Assembly: GCF_045038405.1 (NCBI RefSeq)
Contig: NZ_CP173660.1
Location: forward strand, 558,001-622,000
DNA from: Sellimonas caecigallum
GTDB lineage: Bacteria; Bacillota; Clostridia; Lachnospirales; Lachnospiraceae
Reading direction: 5' to 3'
DNA length: 64,000 nucleotides
Shown one piece after another: positions 27,024 through 35,233 of the stretch. Position 1 is the first letter of the stretch. Every line of letters starts with the position of its first letter. The position numbers and the translations under genes are program-made. The notes beneath the pieces were generated by a model. That model searched no databases, was not told the origin of the DNA, and worked only from the letters and a program-made list of their open reading frames with translations.

Positions 27024-28226
27024 CTATTTCCCGTCCATCAGCGTCCCACGGAATACCGCGTCATCCCCAAATTTCTTCTTAATCTCATCGAGAGCCTGGT
27101 CAAGTTTCTGATGCTTTTCATCCTTCTTTTTTTCTTCCATATAGTCAAAAAGATTCATCTGCAAAGGGACGTCTTCTTCATGAAGCTTGGCGGTACGGAT
27201 TCCCAAAAGCCGGATGGGTTCTCCGCTCCATAGTTCTCCGAACAGTCTGCACGCTGCTTTATAGATGACACTGTCCGCCTGTGAAGGTGTGTCCAGTATC
27301 GCCTGATGGGATACATTCCGAAAGTTGGCATAGCGTATCTCCACACTTACCATTCCCGCTTTCTTCTGCGCCTTTCTGAGTCTTCGCCCGACGCTTTCCG
27401 ACAATGAAAGGAGAACCTTCCGGGCCTCTTCCGCCGTCTCTGCATCCCTGGAAAGTGTGATGGAATTTCCTATCCCTTTTGCTTCTTCCGCCTCCGAGCG
27501 AACGATATCATCCCCGATTCCATTGGCAAATTCCCAAAGTGTCCTGCCATGGCTCTTCAGATGAAGGGAGAGGAAGTTCGGATCTGCTTTTGCCAGCTCT
27601 CCTATCGTCCGGATCTCCAGCTTTCTCAGCACTTCTACGCTGGAGCGTCCCGCCATATAGAGCTCAGACACTGGAAGGGGCCACATTTTTTCCGGCATCT
27701 CCTTTGGGAAAAGTGTGTGAACACGGTCCGGCTTCTCAAAATCGGATGCCATTTTTGCCAGCAATTTGTTGGTAGAAACCCCGATGTTGACAGTAAATCC
27801 AAGCTCATCTCGGATCCGGTTTTTAATATCAAAAGCTCCTTCTATGGGATCTGAAAAGCGATATGCGATCCCGGTAAAATCCAGGAAGCATTCGTCGATG
27901 CTAAGCTGCTCAATATCCGGTGTGTAATCTTTTAAAAGATTCATCATCTGTCTGCTGTACCAGGCATAGAGTTTATGATCCGGTCGCTCCATTCTGAGAT
28001 CCGGGCATTTTTTCAGGGCATTTACAACCGGTTCGCCGGTTCGGATGCCAAATCGTTTTGCCGGGATAGATTTTGCCAGCACCACCCCGTGACGCGATTC
28101 CCGGTCGCCTCCGATAATGCACGGGATATCTCTGAGATCCTCGTCTGCACCTTTTTTCAGATACTCTATGGCTGTCCAGCTCAAATACGCCGAATTCACA
28201 TCAATATGAAAGATTGTCGGACACAT
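27024..28226 (-). CDS. dinB: DNA polymerase IV (Y-family)
   Basis: A 400-residue translesion polymerase. The palm motif is IFHIDVNSAYLSW (metal Asp), SIDECFLDFTG carries the second acidic pair, and GVSTNKLLAKMASDFEKPD and the little-finger domain follow. A beta-clamp binding box QMNLFDY lies near residue 355. The second motif reads DVNSAYLSW rather than the common DCD(C/A)FFA, as in several clostridial UmuC/DinB proteins. The start has an AAAGGGGG site. No LexA box was recognised upstream. Confidence 0.9.
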   Translation of the reverse strand: MCPTIFHIDVNSAYLSWTAIEYLKKGADEDLRDIPCIIGGDRESRHGVVLAKSIPAKRFGIRTGEPVVNALKKCPDLRMERPDHKLYAWYSRQMMNLLKDYTPDIEQLSIDECFLDFTGIAYRFSDPIEGAFDIKNRIRDELGFTVNIGVSTNKLLAKMASDFEKPDRVHTLFPKEMPEKMWPLPVSELYMAGRSSVEVLRKLEIRTIGELAKADPNFLSLHLKSHGRTLWEFANGIGDDIVRSEAEEAKGIGNSITLSRDAETAEEARKVLLSLSESVGRRLRKAQKKAGMVSVEIRYANFRNVSHQAILDTPSQADSVIYKAACRLFGELWSGEPIRLLGIRTAKLHEEDVPLQMNLFDYMEEKKKDEKHQKLDQALDEIKKKFGDDAVFRGTLMDGK

Positions 28227-28305
28227 AGCAGTTCCCCCTTTGCTTTTCGGACTGCACTTGTTCAGGGTGCAGGATATTCTCCAAATCTATCTCTATATTA
28301 ACAGC

Positions 28306-28342
28306 AAAAGAGGCAGGATTCCAGTCTCATCCTGTCTCTTTT
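28306..28342 (-). terminator. Terminator after the MerR regulator gene
   Basis: A 14-base stem (AAAAGAGGCAGGAT with its complement, one wobble) and 9-base loop. On the minus strand it ends CTCTTTTGCTG. It lies 75 bases beyond the regulator's stop and upstream of dinB; the rest of the 190-base gap holds nothing recognisable. Confidence 0.65.
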
Positions 28343-28416
28343 CCAGATTGCATCCTTAACTCAATGCTCATGTGCCATAAAGTAACACACAAGAATTTGA
28401 TAGACAGCAGCCTACA

Positions 28417-29238
28417 TTATTCCAATTTGATTGGTATTTCAATTTGTGTGATATAGTCGTTGAAATTGTCAATAACTGTTTCGTTGATACCCGTTTCATA
28501 AGAATACCCCGTCAAAGAGAATCTTTGCTTATCGGCATAATCAAGGATTTCTTTGTATCTGCCCGGCAGCTTATCCCAACTGCCTTTGCAGAAAGCCCTC
28601 AGATATTTTCCGGCGGGTTTGGTATGCAATCCTCTTTTTGATATAGGGGTTGGAAGTTCAAAGTATAAAGCGGAATAGTTTTGAAAATCTCCCCGGTATA
28701 GACTTTCGACCGGAATCATGGAGCCGTATGCGGCATCATGCAGATGGTGTAACTGGTATTGTTTTGTTTTGTTAATCATGCTCTCAATTTCTGTTTCAGC
28801 ACTTGCGTTTTCATTTGTCGGCACAGTAACTAAGTATGATTTTTTCTGCTCTATGATACAAATACTTGCTAAATCAATGTTCAGGATTGTTGACATATCT
28901 TGATGACGGCTTACCAAAGCTTGTCGAATACTTTTCAAATTAGAAATCGTGTGATTTAACTCGGTAATTTTTCCCCGCAATAGCTGCTCCATATTCTCCG
29001 CAGAACGGTTTGACAAAAAAGTCTGGATTTCTGGAATCGACACATTTAATTCTCGCAGCATTAAAATGGTTTCCAAGGTGGGGCTTTGAAAGTAAGTGTA
29101 ATAGCGATACCCGTTTTCTCCAACGACAGCAGGTTTTAACAAACCGATTTCGTCATACCACATCAAGGTCTTTTTAGTTACTCCGTGTATGGCTGCAAAT
29201 TGCCCGATTGTAAACAATTTGTTATGTTCTGAAAGCAT
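28417..29238 (-). CDS. MerR-family regulator with GyrI-like effector domain
   Basis: A 273-residue regulator of the BltR/BmrR type. The winged helix is at the N-terminus (FTIGQFAAIHGVTKKTLMWY, EIGLLKPA, GYRYYTY), followed by a dimerisation coiled coil (about 70-105) and a C-terminal ligand-binding domain resembling GyrI/BmrR (IPVESLYRGDF, LHTKPAGKYLRAFCKGSW). The ATG at 29238 with an AAGGGGG site was preferred to an upstream start. It is divergent from a GNAT gene, and a dyad overlaps the predicted transcription start. AT-rich compared with neighbours, in an accessory patch. Confidence 0.87.
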   Translation of the reverse strand: MLSEHNKLFTIGQFAAIHGVTKKTLMWYDEIGLLKPAVVGENGYRYYTYFQSPTLETILMLRELNVSIPEIQTFLSNRSAENMEQLLRGKITELNHTISNLKSIRQALVSRHQDMSTILNIDLASICIIEQKKSYLVTVPTNENASAETEIESMINKTKQYQLHHLHDAAYGSMIPVESLYRGDFQNYSALYFELPTPISKRGLHTKPAGKYLRAFCKGSWDKLPGRYKEILDYADKQRFSLTGYSYETGINETVIDNFNDYITQIEIPIKLE

Positions 29239-29255
29239 TTCAAAATCCCCCTTGC

Positions 29256-29274
29256 CTATCCTGTTACAGTATAG
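29256..29274. promoter_or_regulatory. Imperfect dyad in the MerR/GNAT divergent region
   Basis: CTATCCTGT and ACAGTATAG form an imperfect palindrome between the MerR ATG and its predicted -10 box. It is a candidate autoregulatory operator, by position only. Confidence 0.4.
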
Positions 29275-29277
29275 TTT

Positions 29278-29306
29278 ATTATACTTCATGTGGAAAGAAA
29301 GAACAA
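29278..29306 (-). promoter_or_regulatory. Promoter of the MerR regulator gene
   Basis: The minus strand has TTGTTC (29301-29306), a 17-base spacer and TATAAT (29278-29283). Confidence 0.5.
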
Positions 29307-29336
29307 ACAGTTTGCCGATAAAAAGGAGTATGGGTC

Positions 29337-29912
29337 ATGGAGATAAAAAGGATTTGTCAGAACCAATGGAGTGATGTAAAAAACATCTATCTGGAAGCCT
29401 TTCCAAAAGCGGAAAGAAAGCCGTTTTTTCTCTTAAAACGTGCTGTCCGAAAAGAAAAATCGGAAATTTGGGTAGCGTCGGAAAACGGTGTTGTCGCCGG
29501 ATTTATTGTGCTTATCCCTTATCACGATATGATTTTGGTTGAATATTTAGCTGTTTCAAATCAGATACGCAGTAAAGGAACCGGTAGCAAAATACTCGGT
29601 AAAATATGCAGACAGTATGAGAATCAGCGTATCTTGCTGCTGATTGAAGAAATAGACGAAACTGCTCATAACCTTGAACAGAGGATCGCCCGGAAACGGT
29701 TTTATTTGAAAAACGGCTTTGAATCTTCTGGCGTTTTTATACAGGGTGTCAGTGGAAATATGGAAATATTGTGTCATGGTGGGAGTATTTCAGGTAATGA
29801 ATTTATCGCTGTTCAAACCCATGCACTCGGTAGGATATTGTTTGGATTGTCTAAGACAAAAGTTATAGCAGAAACAGGAAGTCACGAAGAGAACAGAACC
29901 AGAACAAAATGA
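29337..29912 (+). CDS. GNAT-family N-acetyltransferase
   Basis: A 191-residue protein of the GNAT fold. WVASENGVVAGFIVLIPY is the beta4 region, and the acetyl-CoA-binding loop is NQIRSKGTGSKILGKI (Q/R-x-x-G-x-G/A type). YLKNGFESSGVF is the usual C-terminal GNAT strand. The substrate cannot be named. Start has an AAAAAGGAG site. Its TGA overlaps the ATG of the next, truncated frame (ATGA). Confidence 0.8.
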   Translation: MEIKRICQNQWSDVKNIYLEAFPKAERKPFFLLKRAVRKEKSEIWVASENGVVAGFIVLIPYHDMILVEYLAVSNQIRSKGTGSKILGKICRQYENQRILLLIEEIDETAHNLEQRIARKRFYLKNGFESSGVFIQGVSGNMEILCHGGSISGNEFIAVQTHALGRILFGLSKTKVIAETGSHEENRTRTK

Positions 29913-30001
29913 GCGAATCCATTATCTTTCGGGAATTTGAGGAATCCGACCGTCCGGCATTGGAACAGGTAATCCGGGAAACGCAGAAAGGGGGAATTTA
30001 C
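29909..30001 (+). pseudogene. Truncated GNAT acetyltransferase, N-terminal 26 codons
   Basis: MSESIIFREFEESDRPALEQ followed by VIRET is the start of a GNAT gene of the same kind as the broken copy at 30406. Homology ends at codon 26, where the ribosome binding site and start of the small membrane protein gene begin. The frame runs on as unrelated sequence to 30103. Confidence 0.6.
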
Positions 30002-30002
30002 G

Positions 30003-30413
30003 ATGTATTTATTACTTCTAATCGCAATCATAGGGTTAAAAACACTATTATGCAAAGGGTTAGCAATAGGCGTTTTTCTATTAGCATTTTGGATAAAGGG
30101 TAGGCAGCTTCGATTTAACTCTGATGAATGGGATAATTTTTTTCTATCTCTGCCAGAAGCAAAGGTACAACAATATGCCATAGGAATTTATCTTACAGCC
30201 GCAGTGGTTTCGTCCGTTATCAGTTACTTTATTCTTGAATCAGCCGGTTATAGACACAGTTTAGGAATAGCTGTATTGATTTTTATAGGCGGGCTGGCAA
30301 TCACGGCCTATAAATGGCACACAAAAGGAAGAGATTATTTGCTAAAAAGGTATCAGGAGATACCTAAAACAATTTTAGAGAGAAAAGAAAAGGAACACCG
30401 TGAGAATGAGTGA
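30003..30413 (+). CDS. Small hypothetical membrane protein
   Basis: A 136-residue protein not recognised to a named family. It has a hydrophobic N-terminal helix (1-29), two more helices (about 57-77 and 84-101), and a charged tail rich in Lys/Glu. The start has an AAAGGGGGA site at good spacing, so it is probably translated although it sits between two broken acetyltransferase frames. It overlaps the following pseudogene by 8 bases. Confidence 0.6.
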   Translation: MYLLLLIAIIGLKTLLCKGLAIGVFLLAFWIKGRQLRFNSDEWDNFFLSLPEAKVQQYAIGIYLTAAVVSSVISYFILESAGYRHSLGIAVLIFIGGLAITAYKWHTKGRDYLLKRYQEIPKTILERKEKEHRENE

Positions 30414-30741
30414 ACAGATTATTTTAAGAGCGTATCAGAAAACAGACCAGAAAGCACTGGAAAATGTGGTGCGGGAAGCATGAAAATATGACCGCTTCTG
30501 TTCCCATAAAACAGCAGCAAAAATGGCAAAAGTATATTTGAACAGTTGCCTTACCAATCAAACCTTTACAAGAGTTGCAGAGATAGACGGCGAACCGGTT
30601 GGCATTATCATTGGGAAAGATATTCAGAACCACAAATGCCCCTTTTCCCTGCGTATCAAGTGGATACAATCAATCGTTTCGCTTTATATATCCAGAGAGG
30701 GGCGGGAAATCTCTAAAATATTTGAGTGCGTGCAAGGTTAA
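30406..30741 (+). pseudogene. GNAT acetyltransferase broken by a TGA at codon 26
   Basis: ATG at 30406 gives MSEQIILRAYQKTDQKALEN then VVREA, then TGA (30481-30483). The same frame continues as KYDRFCSHKTAAKMAKVYL, then NQTFTRVAEIDGEPVGIIIG, clearly GNAT. A tryptophan codon is expected at this position (inference), so TGG to TGA is the simplest explanation. The 3' part is also missing: homology stops near 30735, where an XRE-regulator fragment begins. Confidence 0.75.
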
Positions 30742-30848
30742 GAAAAACAAAAGGAATATCACAAGAGGATCTTGCAGATAAAGTCGGTGTTTCAAGACAA
30801 GCTGTTTCTAAATGGGAAAGCAAGCAAAGTACACCAGATTTAGAAAAT
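30726..30848 (+). pseudogene. Fragment of an XRE-family HTH regulator
   Basis: The frame reads LRKTKGISQEDLADKVGVSR then QAVSKWESKQSTPDLEN, a textbook helix-turn-helix N-terminus. It lacks both its own start region and everything after the HTH, and continues into hairpin-rich DNA. It is a recombination remnant. Confidence 0.75.
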
Positions 30849-30850
30849 GA

Positions 30851-30867
30851 ACGGCGCTTCGCGCCGT
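30851..30867. repeat. Short hairpin ACGGCGC/GCGCCGT
   Basis: A 7-bp perfect GC stem with a TTC loop immediately after the XRE fragment. It is unusually GC-rich for this patch. Confidence 0.5.
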
Positions 30868-30906
30868 CGTTGACAGTCCCGCCCGACTTTGCTGGTAGGC
30901 AATCAT

Positions 30907-30935
30907 GGGGCGACATCAAGGAGTGCTGTCGCCCC
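30907..30935 (+). repeat. 9-bp hairpin upstream of a mobile-element gene fragment
   Basis: GGGGCGACA and TGTCGCCCC flank an 11-base loop. It stands 29 bases before the start codon of the element-type fragment at 30964 and could be a leader attenuator of the original element. Confidence 0.55.
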
Positions 30936-30963
30936 GCACTATTATCAGAGAGGGGAAATTTCC

Positions 30964-31065
30964 ATGACCGAAGATGAAGCCTACAAAGTGCATATCCAGT
31001 ACACATTTAATGCCTTTTGCAAGATTGTGGAGCATGTTCCTACCCTTTCATTCCGCTCATCGTAA
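30964..31065 (+). pseudogene. N-terminal remnant of a conjugative-element sigma-factor-like gene
   Basis: ATG at 30964, after an AGAGAGGGGAAA ribosome binding site, gives MTEDEAYKVHIQYTFNAFCK then IV. From memory this matches the start of small sigma-70-like proteins on clostridial conjugative transposons. Homology ends at about 31030, where resident chromosome resumes; the frame then stops at 31065 inside the 3' end of the converging permease gene. Confidence 0.5.
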
Positions 31066-31852
31066 TCCCTTCCTGGAACTTGGACTGCAAGATCAGATAG
31101 AAAATAAACGGTGGAAGGAAGGTCACGGCAGCCCCTGCCATAACTAACCCCATATCCGTATCATACGCCGTTTTCATAGAGCTTACAGCAATCGGCAGCG
31201 TCCTCATCTCAGACTGTGTCGTCGATACGAGCGGCCATAAGAAGTTGTTCCACGCACCGACAAACGTAAAGATCGCAAGTGTCAGCATGGATGACTTGAC
31301 AAGCGGAAGGATTACTTTCCACAGTATTTTCACATCCCCTGCTCCATCGATTTTTGCGGATTCGATCAGCTCTTTGGGCACGCCCAGTATCGCCTGTCTC
31401 ATGATGAAAACGCCAAAAGCTGTCGGCAGCGGCAAAATCAGGGCTTTGAACGTGTTGATCCATCCGAATCCCCGAATGATCAGGTAAAGGGGTACAATGA
31501 TCACTTCTGACGGAACAATCATTGTCATCATCAGAAAAAGAAAAATCTTATCGTTTCCTTTGAATTTAAGTTTCGCAAACGAATAACCGGCAAGGGAACT
31601 GCACAATAACGCCAATGCGACTCCTCCTAACGCCACGATGACACTGTTCATAAAATACCGGAAGAAATGGCCTGTGGTAAATATCTTTACATAGTGCTGA
31701 AATGTGACGTCGGAAAGGGAAAAGGAAAAATCATATGCGTTCAGCGTACTCTTCAAAGACATGAGGATCATGTATACAAAAGGGAGTACGCAGAACAGCG
31801 CTGTCACGAGCAGCAGTACATCGCAGATTACTTTTGGAATTCTTTTTTTCAT
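31040..31852 (-). CDS. Carbohydrate ABC transporter permease, MalG/UgpE type
   Basis: A 270-residue inner-membrane permease with six predicted helices and the EAA loop in ELIESAKIDGAGDVKILWKV, the contact site for the ATPase. It is the last gene of the solute-binding protein-permease-permease set. As in many sugar importers of Firmicutes, no ATPase gene is linked, so a shared MsmK-like ATPase elsewhere is likely (inference). Its 3' end abuts the mobile-element scar. Confidence 0.9.
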   Translation of the reverse strand: MKKRIPKVICDVLLLVTALFCVLPFVYMILMSLKSTLNAYDFSFSLSDVTFQHYVKIFTTGHFFRYFMNSVIVALGGVALALLCSSLAGYSFAKLKFKGNDKIFLFLMMTMIVPSEVIIVPLYLIIRGFGWINTFKALILPLPTAFGVFIMRQAILGVPKELIESAKIDGAGDVKILWKVILPLVKSSMLTLAIFTFVGAWNNFLWPLVSTTQSEMRTLPIAVSSMKTAYDTDMGLVMAGAAVTFLPPFIFYLILQSKFQEGITMSGMKG

Positions 31853-31864
31853 GTTCTCATCCTC

Positions 31865-32755
31865 CTATATTTCCGAAGCTTCCCGCTTCATGAACCCTTT
31901 TTGCAGCATAAGAAGGGAAAGGACGATCAGAAACAGAAGATTGGATACTGCCATGGCATATCCCGCTTTCCCGTTCTGAAATGTCTGGTCATACGCGTAC
32001 ATGACCATCGTCAAAGTGGAGTTGGACGGACCTCCCCCTGTCATCGTATAGATCAGGTCAAAGCTCTGAAGCGACATGACAACGCTTAAAAAAACATCCA
32101 TGATGATGGCTGGTTTCAGAAGAGGGAGCGTAATATGGATAAATCTTTGCATTACCCCTCCGCCGTCCACTTTTGCCGCCTCATAATAGCTGTCTGGGAT
32201 CGCAGTAAGAGAAGCCAGGTTCAGTACCATATAGTATCCAAAATTTTTCCACACCATGATCATTGCCACTGTAATGATCGCTGTTGTACTGCTGCCAAGG
32301 AGCATGCCCGTGTCAATTCCGAACGCAGAGAAGAAACCCTGGATCACAGGGTTTCTTCCGTTTAACATTGTTTTCCACACTGTCCCTACAACTGCGCTCG
32401 ATGAAATAACAGGGATAAAAATCGCCGCTTTTGCAATCTTTCCTGCCAGACTGTTCTTTCTTGCCGCGATCAGCGTGGCAAAAAGAACAGAAAGCACGAC
32501 CTGAAGCGGAACCACCATGATCATGATCTTTAGTGTGTTTCCTAAAGCAAGGTGCATTTTCTCATCTGTCAGAAGTCTTTTATAATTTTCCAGTCCCAGA
32601 AATTCCGGCGGCAGCAGCAAGTTATATTTCATAAAACTGAAAATAACCGAAATCACAAGGGAGGCAACCACAAAAGTCAGAAGAATCAGGCTGATCGGCA
32701 TCACATATCCGTATGGCGCTATACTTCTCCAGAATTTTCTCTGTTTTTTCATCAT
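31865..32755 (-). CDS. Carbohydrate ABC transporter permease, MalF/UgpA type
   Basis: A 296-residue permease, partner of the previous one. It has a cytoplasmic N-terminus, six helices, and the EAA loop YYEAAKVDGGGVMQRFIHIT with the following LPLLKPA. It lies 12 bases after the binding-protein gene and 12 bases before the second permease gene, consistent with one transcript. Confidence 0.9.
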   Translation of the reverse strand: MMKKQRKFWRSIAPYGYVMPISLILLTFVVASLVISVIFSFMKYNLLLPPEFLGLENYKRLLTDEKMHLALGNTLKIMIMVVPLQVVLSVLFATLIAARKNSLAGKIAKAAIFIPVISSSAVVGTVWKTMLNGRNPVIQGFFSAFGIDTGMLLGSSTTAIITVAMIMVWKNFGYYMVLNLASLTAIPDSYYEAAKVDGGGVMQRFIHITLPLLKPAIIMDVFLSVVMSLQSFDLIYTMTGGGPSNSTLTMVMYAYDQTFQNGKAGYAMAVSNLLFLIVLSLLMLQKGFMKREASEI

Positions 32756-32767
32756 ATCTCCTTTACA

Positions 32768-34066
32768 CTACTCTTTATCTGCCCAGTATTCTTCCAGCGC
32801 CGCATCCCCATATTCTGCCGCATCATCCATGGCGGTCTTTGCGTCTTTCTTTCCTTCCATCATAGCCTGAAGCTCGGATGCAAGGTTTGTGAGGATATCG
32901 CTACCACAAGGTCCTACCTGAAGCGGGCGATATTTGTCGCGGTCTTCTGTAACGATCCGTTCCATCTTTTCATCTCCCTGATACGGCTCACTCTTTGTGA
33001 GAGGAGCGCCGGAAGCGATTTTGTGGTATTCTGTCATAAATTCAGAACCTGTGATATATTTGATCAGTTTCATGCAAAGTTCTGGATTTTCTGCCTGAGA
33101 AGACAGCGTCATACAGTCTGTCGCCCCGAATGTGCCATAATCTTTATTTTTCAATGACGTCACATAATTCCAGTTCAGATTCGGATATGATTCTTTAAAC
33201 AATCCTTCCTGGATAGATGAGGAACGCGTCACTCCAAATGCCGCTTTTCCCTGCCCAAAAATGGTGGAAAATGCATCCTCCGCCGCAAGGGACATAAAGT
33301 TTTCCGGCATGTATGGTTTCAGGCTCAGGAAAAACTCCGCCGCCTCTACTCCCGCTTCGTCATTAAACTTCACACTCTTCAGATCGTCATTGTAGATATC
33401 TGTGCCTGACTGCCACAGAAGGCTGTAAAAGTAAGCGTTCAAAAGATACAGCATATTCATGCTTCCATTGTTGAATCCGACCGCATAGCCGTACTGATCG
33501 ATCTTTCCGTCTCCGTCAGTATCTTTCGTCGCTTTTTCGCAGATCCGCTTGAAATCTTCCCATGTTTCCGGCGGCTGCTCTCCCAGCTCATTCAGGATAT
33601 CTTCATTGTAGTACAAAACAAACGGAACCCCTGTCACAACCGGAAAACCATACTGCCCGTCCATCATGTATCCGTGATCCAGGTACAGGTATTCTTCTTT
33701 GTCTTCATCAGTAATATATTCACTCATGTCAGCTACCGCCCCTGAATCAATGTATGTTGGGAACATTTCCGCATACATGTATCCGATATCCGGCAAATCC
33801 TGGGAAGCGGCTCCTGTAGCCCATTTCTCTTCATAGTTTTCCCAAGGAAGCACTTCCATGTCAATCTCACAGTTATTTTCCTTTTCGAATTTCTCCAAAA
33901 GCGGTGTCCAGTTTTCTTCCACAGCGTCGTCAAGTGCAGGCACCCACATGGAGATTTTCTCTTTCCCATCTTTCCCCTTATCTTCTGATTTACCGCCGCA
34001 TCCTGCCAAAAGACCGCTTACCATTGCAGCGCACAGAAGTACACTGATCATTTTCTTTTTCATCAT
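32768..34066 (-). CDS. Extracellular solute-binding lipoprotein of a sugar-type ABC importer
   Basis: A 432-residue family 1 solute-binding protein. The signal peptide ends in the lipobox LLAGC, so it is lipid-anchored outside the membrane by Lgt. Features include DIGYMYAEMFPTYIDSGAV, PFVLYYNEDILNELGE with PPETWEDFKRIC, and a calcium-like DTDGDGKIDQYGY loop found in several such proteins. The ligand is unknown. Two adjacent ATGs are possible; both follow AGGAGGAG. It has its own promoter, separate from the corrinoid genes immediately upstream. Confidence 0.92.
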   Translation of the reverse strand: MMKKKMISVLLCAAMVSGLLAGCGGKSEDKGKDGKEKISMWVPALDDAVEENWTPLLEKFEKENNCEIDMEVLPWENYEEKWATGAASQDLPDIGYMYAEMFPTYIDSGAVADMSEYITDEDKEEYLYLDHGYMMDGQYGFPVVTGVPFVLYYNEDILNELGEQPPETWEDFKRICEKATKDTDGDGKIDQYGYAVGFNNGSMNMLYLLNAYFYSLLWQSGTDIYNDDLKSVKFNDEAGVEAAEFFLSLKPYMPENFMSLAAEDAFSTIFGQGKAAFGVTRSSSIQEGLFKESYPNLNWNYVTSLKNKDYGTFGATDCMTLSSQAENPELCMKLIKYITGSEFMTEYHKIASGAPLTKSEPYQGDEKMERIVTEDRDKYRPLQVGPCGSDILTNLASELQAMMEGKKDAKTAMDDAAEYGDAALEEYWADKE

Positions 34067-34103
34067 TCTCCTCCTTTAATTCATCACGTTTTGCTTAGAC
34101 ACT

Positions 34104-34133
34104 ATTATAGTTATTTCTTCCTCTTGTTAGCAA
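34104..34133 (-). promoter_or_regulatory. Promoter of the ABC importer operon
   Basis: The minus strand has TTGCTA (34128-34133), an 18-base spacer and TATAAT (34104-34109). It lies in the 114-base gap between the URO-D-like gene and the binding-protein gene. Confidence 0.6.
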
Positions 34134-34180
34134 ATCGTTATTTTTTATGATCTTATAGGTGTTTTCTATTATCATTATTA

Positions 34181-35233
34181 TCATAATGTAAGCTTTCTTA
34201 CTTCATCCATCCAGATATCTAATTTCTTCCAATCTGTCTGGTATGGAACATCACATCCACTGGCCATGATATAGCCTTTTTCACTGTCTTTTGCGATTCC
34301 GGCTTCTCGCCGGATCTCCTGCTGCAGCTCGCTTTTTGTCCCGTGCAGGATGATTCCTACCGGATCTATGTTTCCCATAAGAATCATCTGATGTCCCAGT
34401 TCTTCTTTGGCCTTCGCAAGATCCATGATATTGTCAAGGCTGATGGCACGTATCGGCATTTCCCGAAAATATCCCCATACTTTGTACGTATTTCCGCAGA
34501 TATGCAAAGAGGGCCTTTGTCCGATTTTCTGAAACCCATACTCCATGAGTTCTTTCAGGTACGGGAACGCAAATTCCCGGAAATATTTCGGCGAGATCAG
34601 TGCCGGCGACGCCACCGGATCTGCCATTCGGAACCCATCTGCATACCCGGAAATCATATCAATGGCATTTTTCATGCTGTCTGTCACGATGCGCAAAAGC
34701 CGGTGTACCATCTCCGGCTCCTTTCTGCAGTCTCTCAGAAAATACTCACACCCTCGAAGATTAGCCGCGATCGTAAACGGGCCCCCGATACTTGGGCAGA
34801 CGTCCACAATCCCATCTGCGGCATCCCGGATCTGTTCTCCTGCTTCCCTGAAGAACTTCATTCTTTCCGAGTCTGTCCGCAGCGGCTCCATTTGATCCAA
34901 CATTTTGTAATCTGTCAGAAACCTGCCGGAAAAATAAGGCATTCCTTCTTTCGGATAACAGATTTCTGCTCCCAGTCCCTCCGAAATCCCGATCGTATTT
35001 GGCCCGCAGCTCAGTTCATCGTGACCTAGCCTGTTGAATGCCGCTATTTCCGACATTGCCATCTTCTTCGCATCGTGCCAGTATTCATCCGTTGTTGTAC
35101 CTGTCAGTTTCCCTGTAATCTCTCCTATAAAGGGAATGACCGGAAGACGATCTATTGAGCTTTTTTCTTCCGTAGCCTGCTTTCGCTCCTTTGGAGTCAT
35201 CTGATCCGCTGTATATTTTTCTGCTCTTATCAT
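34181..35233 (-). CDS. URO-D-fold corrinoid methyltransferase-like protein, with zinc ligands
   Basis: A 350-residue protein of the uroporphyrinogen decarboxylase fold, as used by MtaA/MtbA-type methyltransferases. The His-X-Cys...Cys zinc set is intact: LHICGNTYKVW (His244, Cys246) and ASGCDVPYQT (Cys327). The adjacent corrinoid protein and activator argue for methyl transfer to or from cobalamin rather than haem synthesis. The ATG at 35233 overlaps the TGA of the activator gene (ATGA), a classic coupled start, and was chosen over a GTG three codons upstream. The methyl donor or acceptor is unknown. Confidence 0.8.
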   Translation of the reverse strand: MIRAEKYTADQMTPKERKQATEEKSSIDRLPVIPFIGEITGKLTGTTTDEYWHDAKKMAMSEIAAFNRLGHDELSCGPNTIGISEGLGAEICYPKEGMPYFSGRFLTDYKMLDQMEPLRTDSERMKFFREAGEQIRDAADGIVDVCPSIGGPFTIAANLRGCEYFLRDCRKEPEMVHRLLRIVTDSMKNAIDMISGYADGFRMADPVASPALISPKYFREFAFPYLKELMEYGFQKIGQRPSLHICGNTYKVWGYFREMPIRAISLDNIMDLAKAKEELGHQMILMGNIDPVGIILHGTKSELQQEIRREAGIAKDSEKGYIMASGCDVPYQTDWKKLDIWMDEVRKLTL

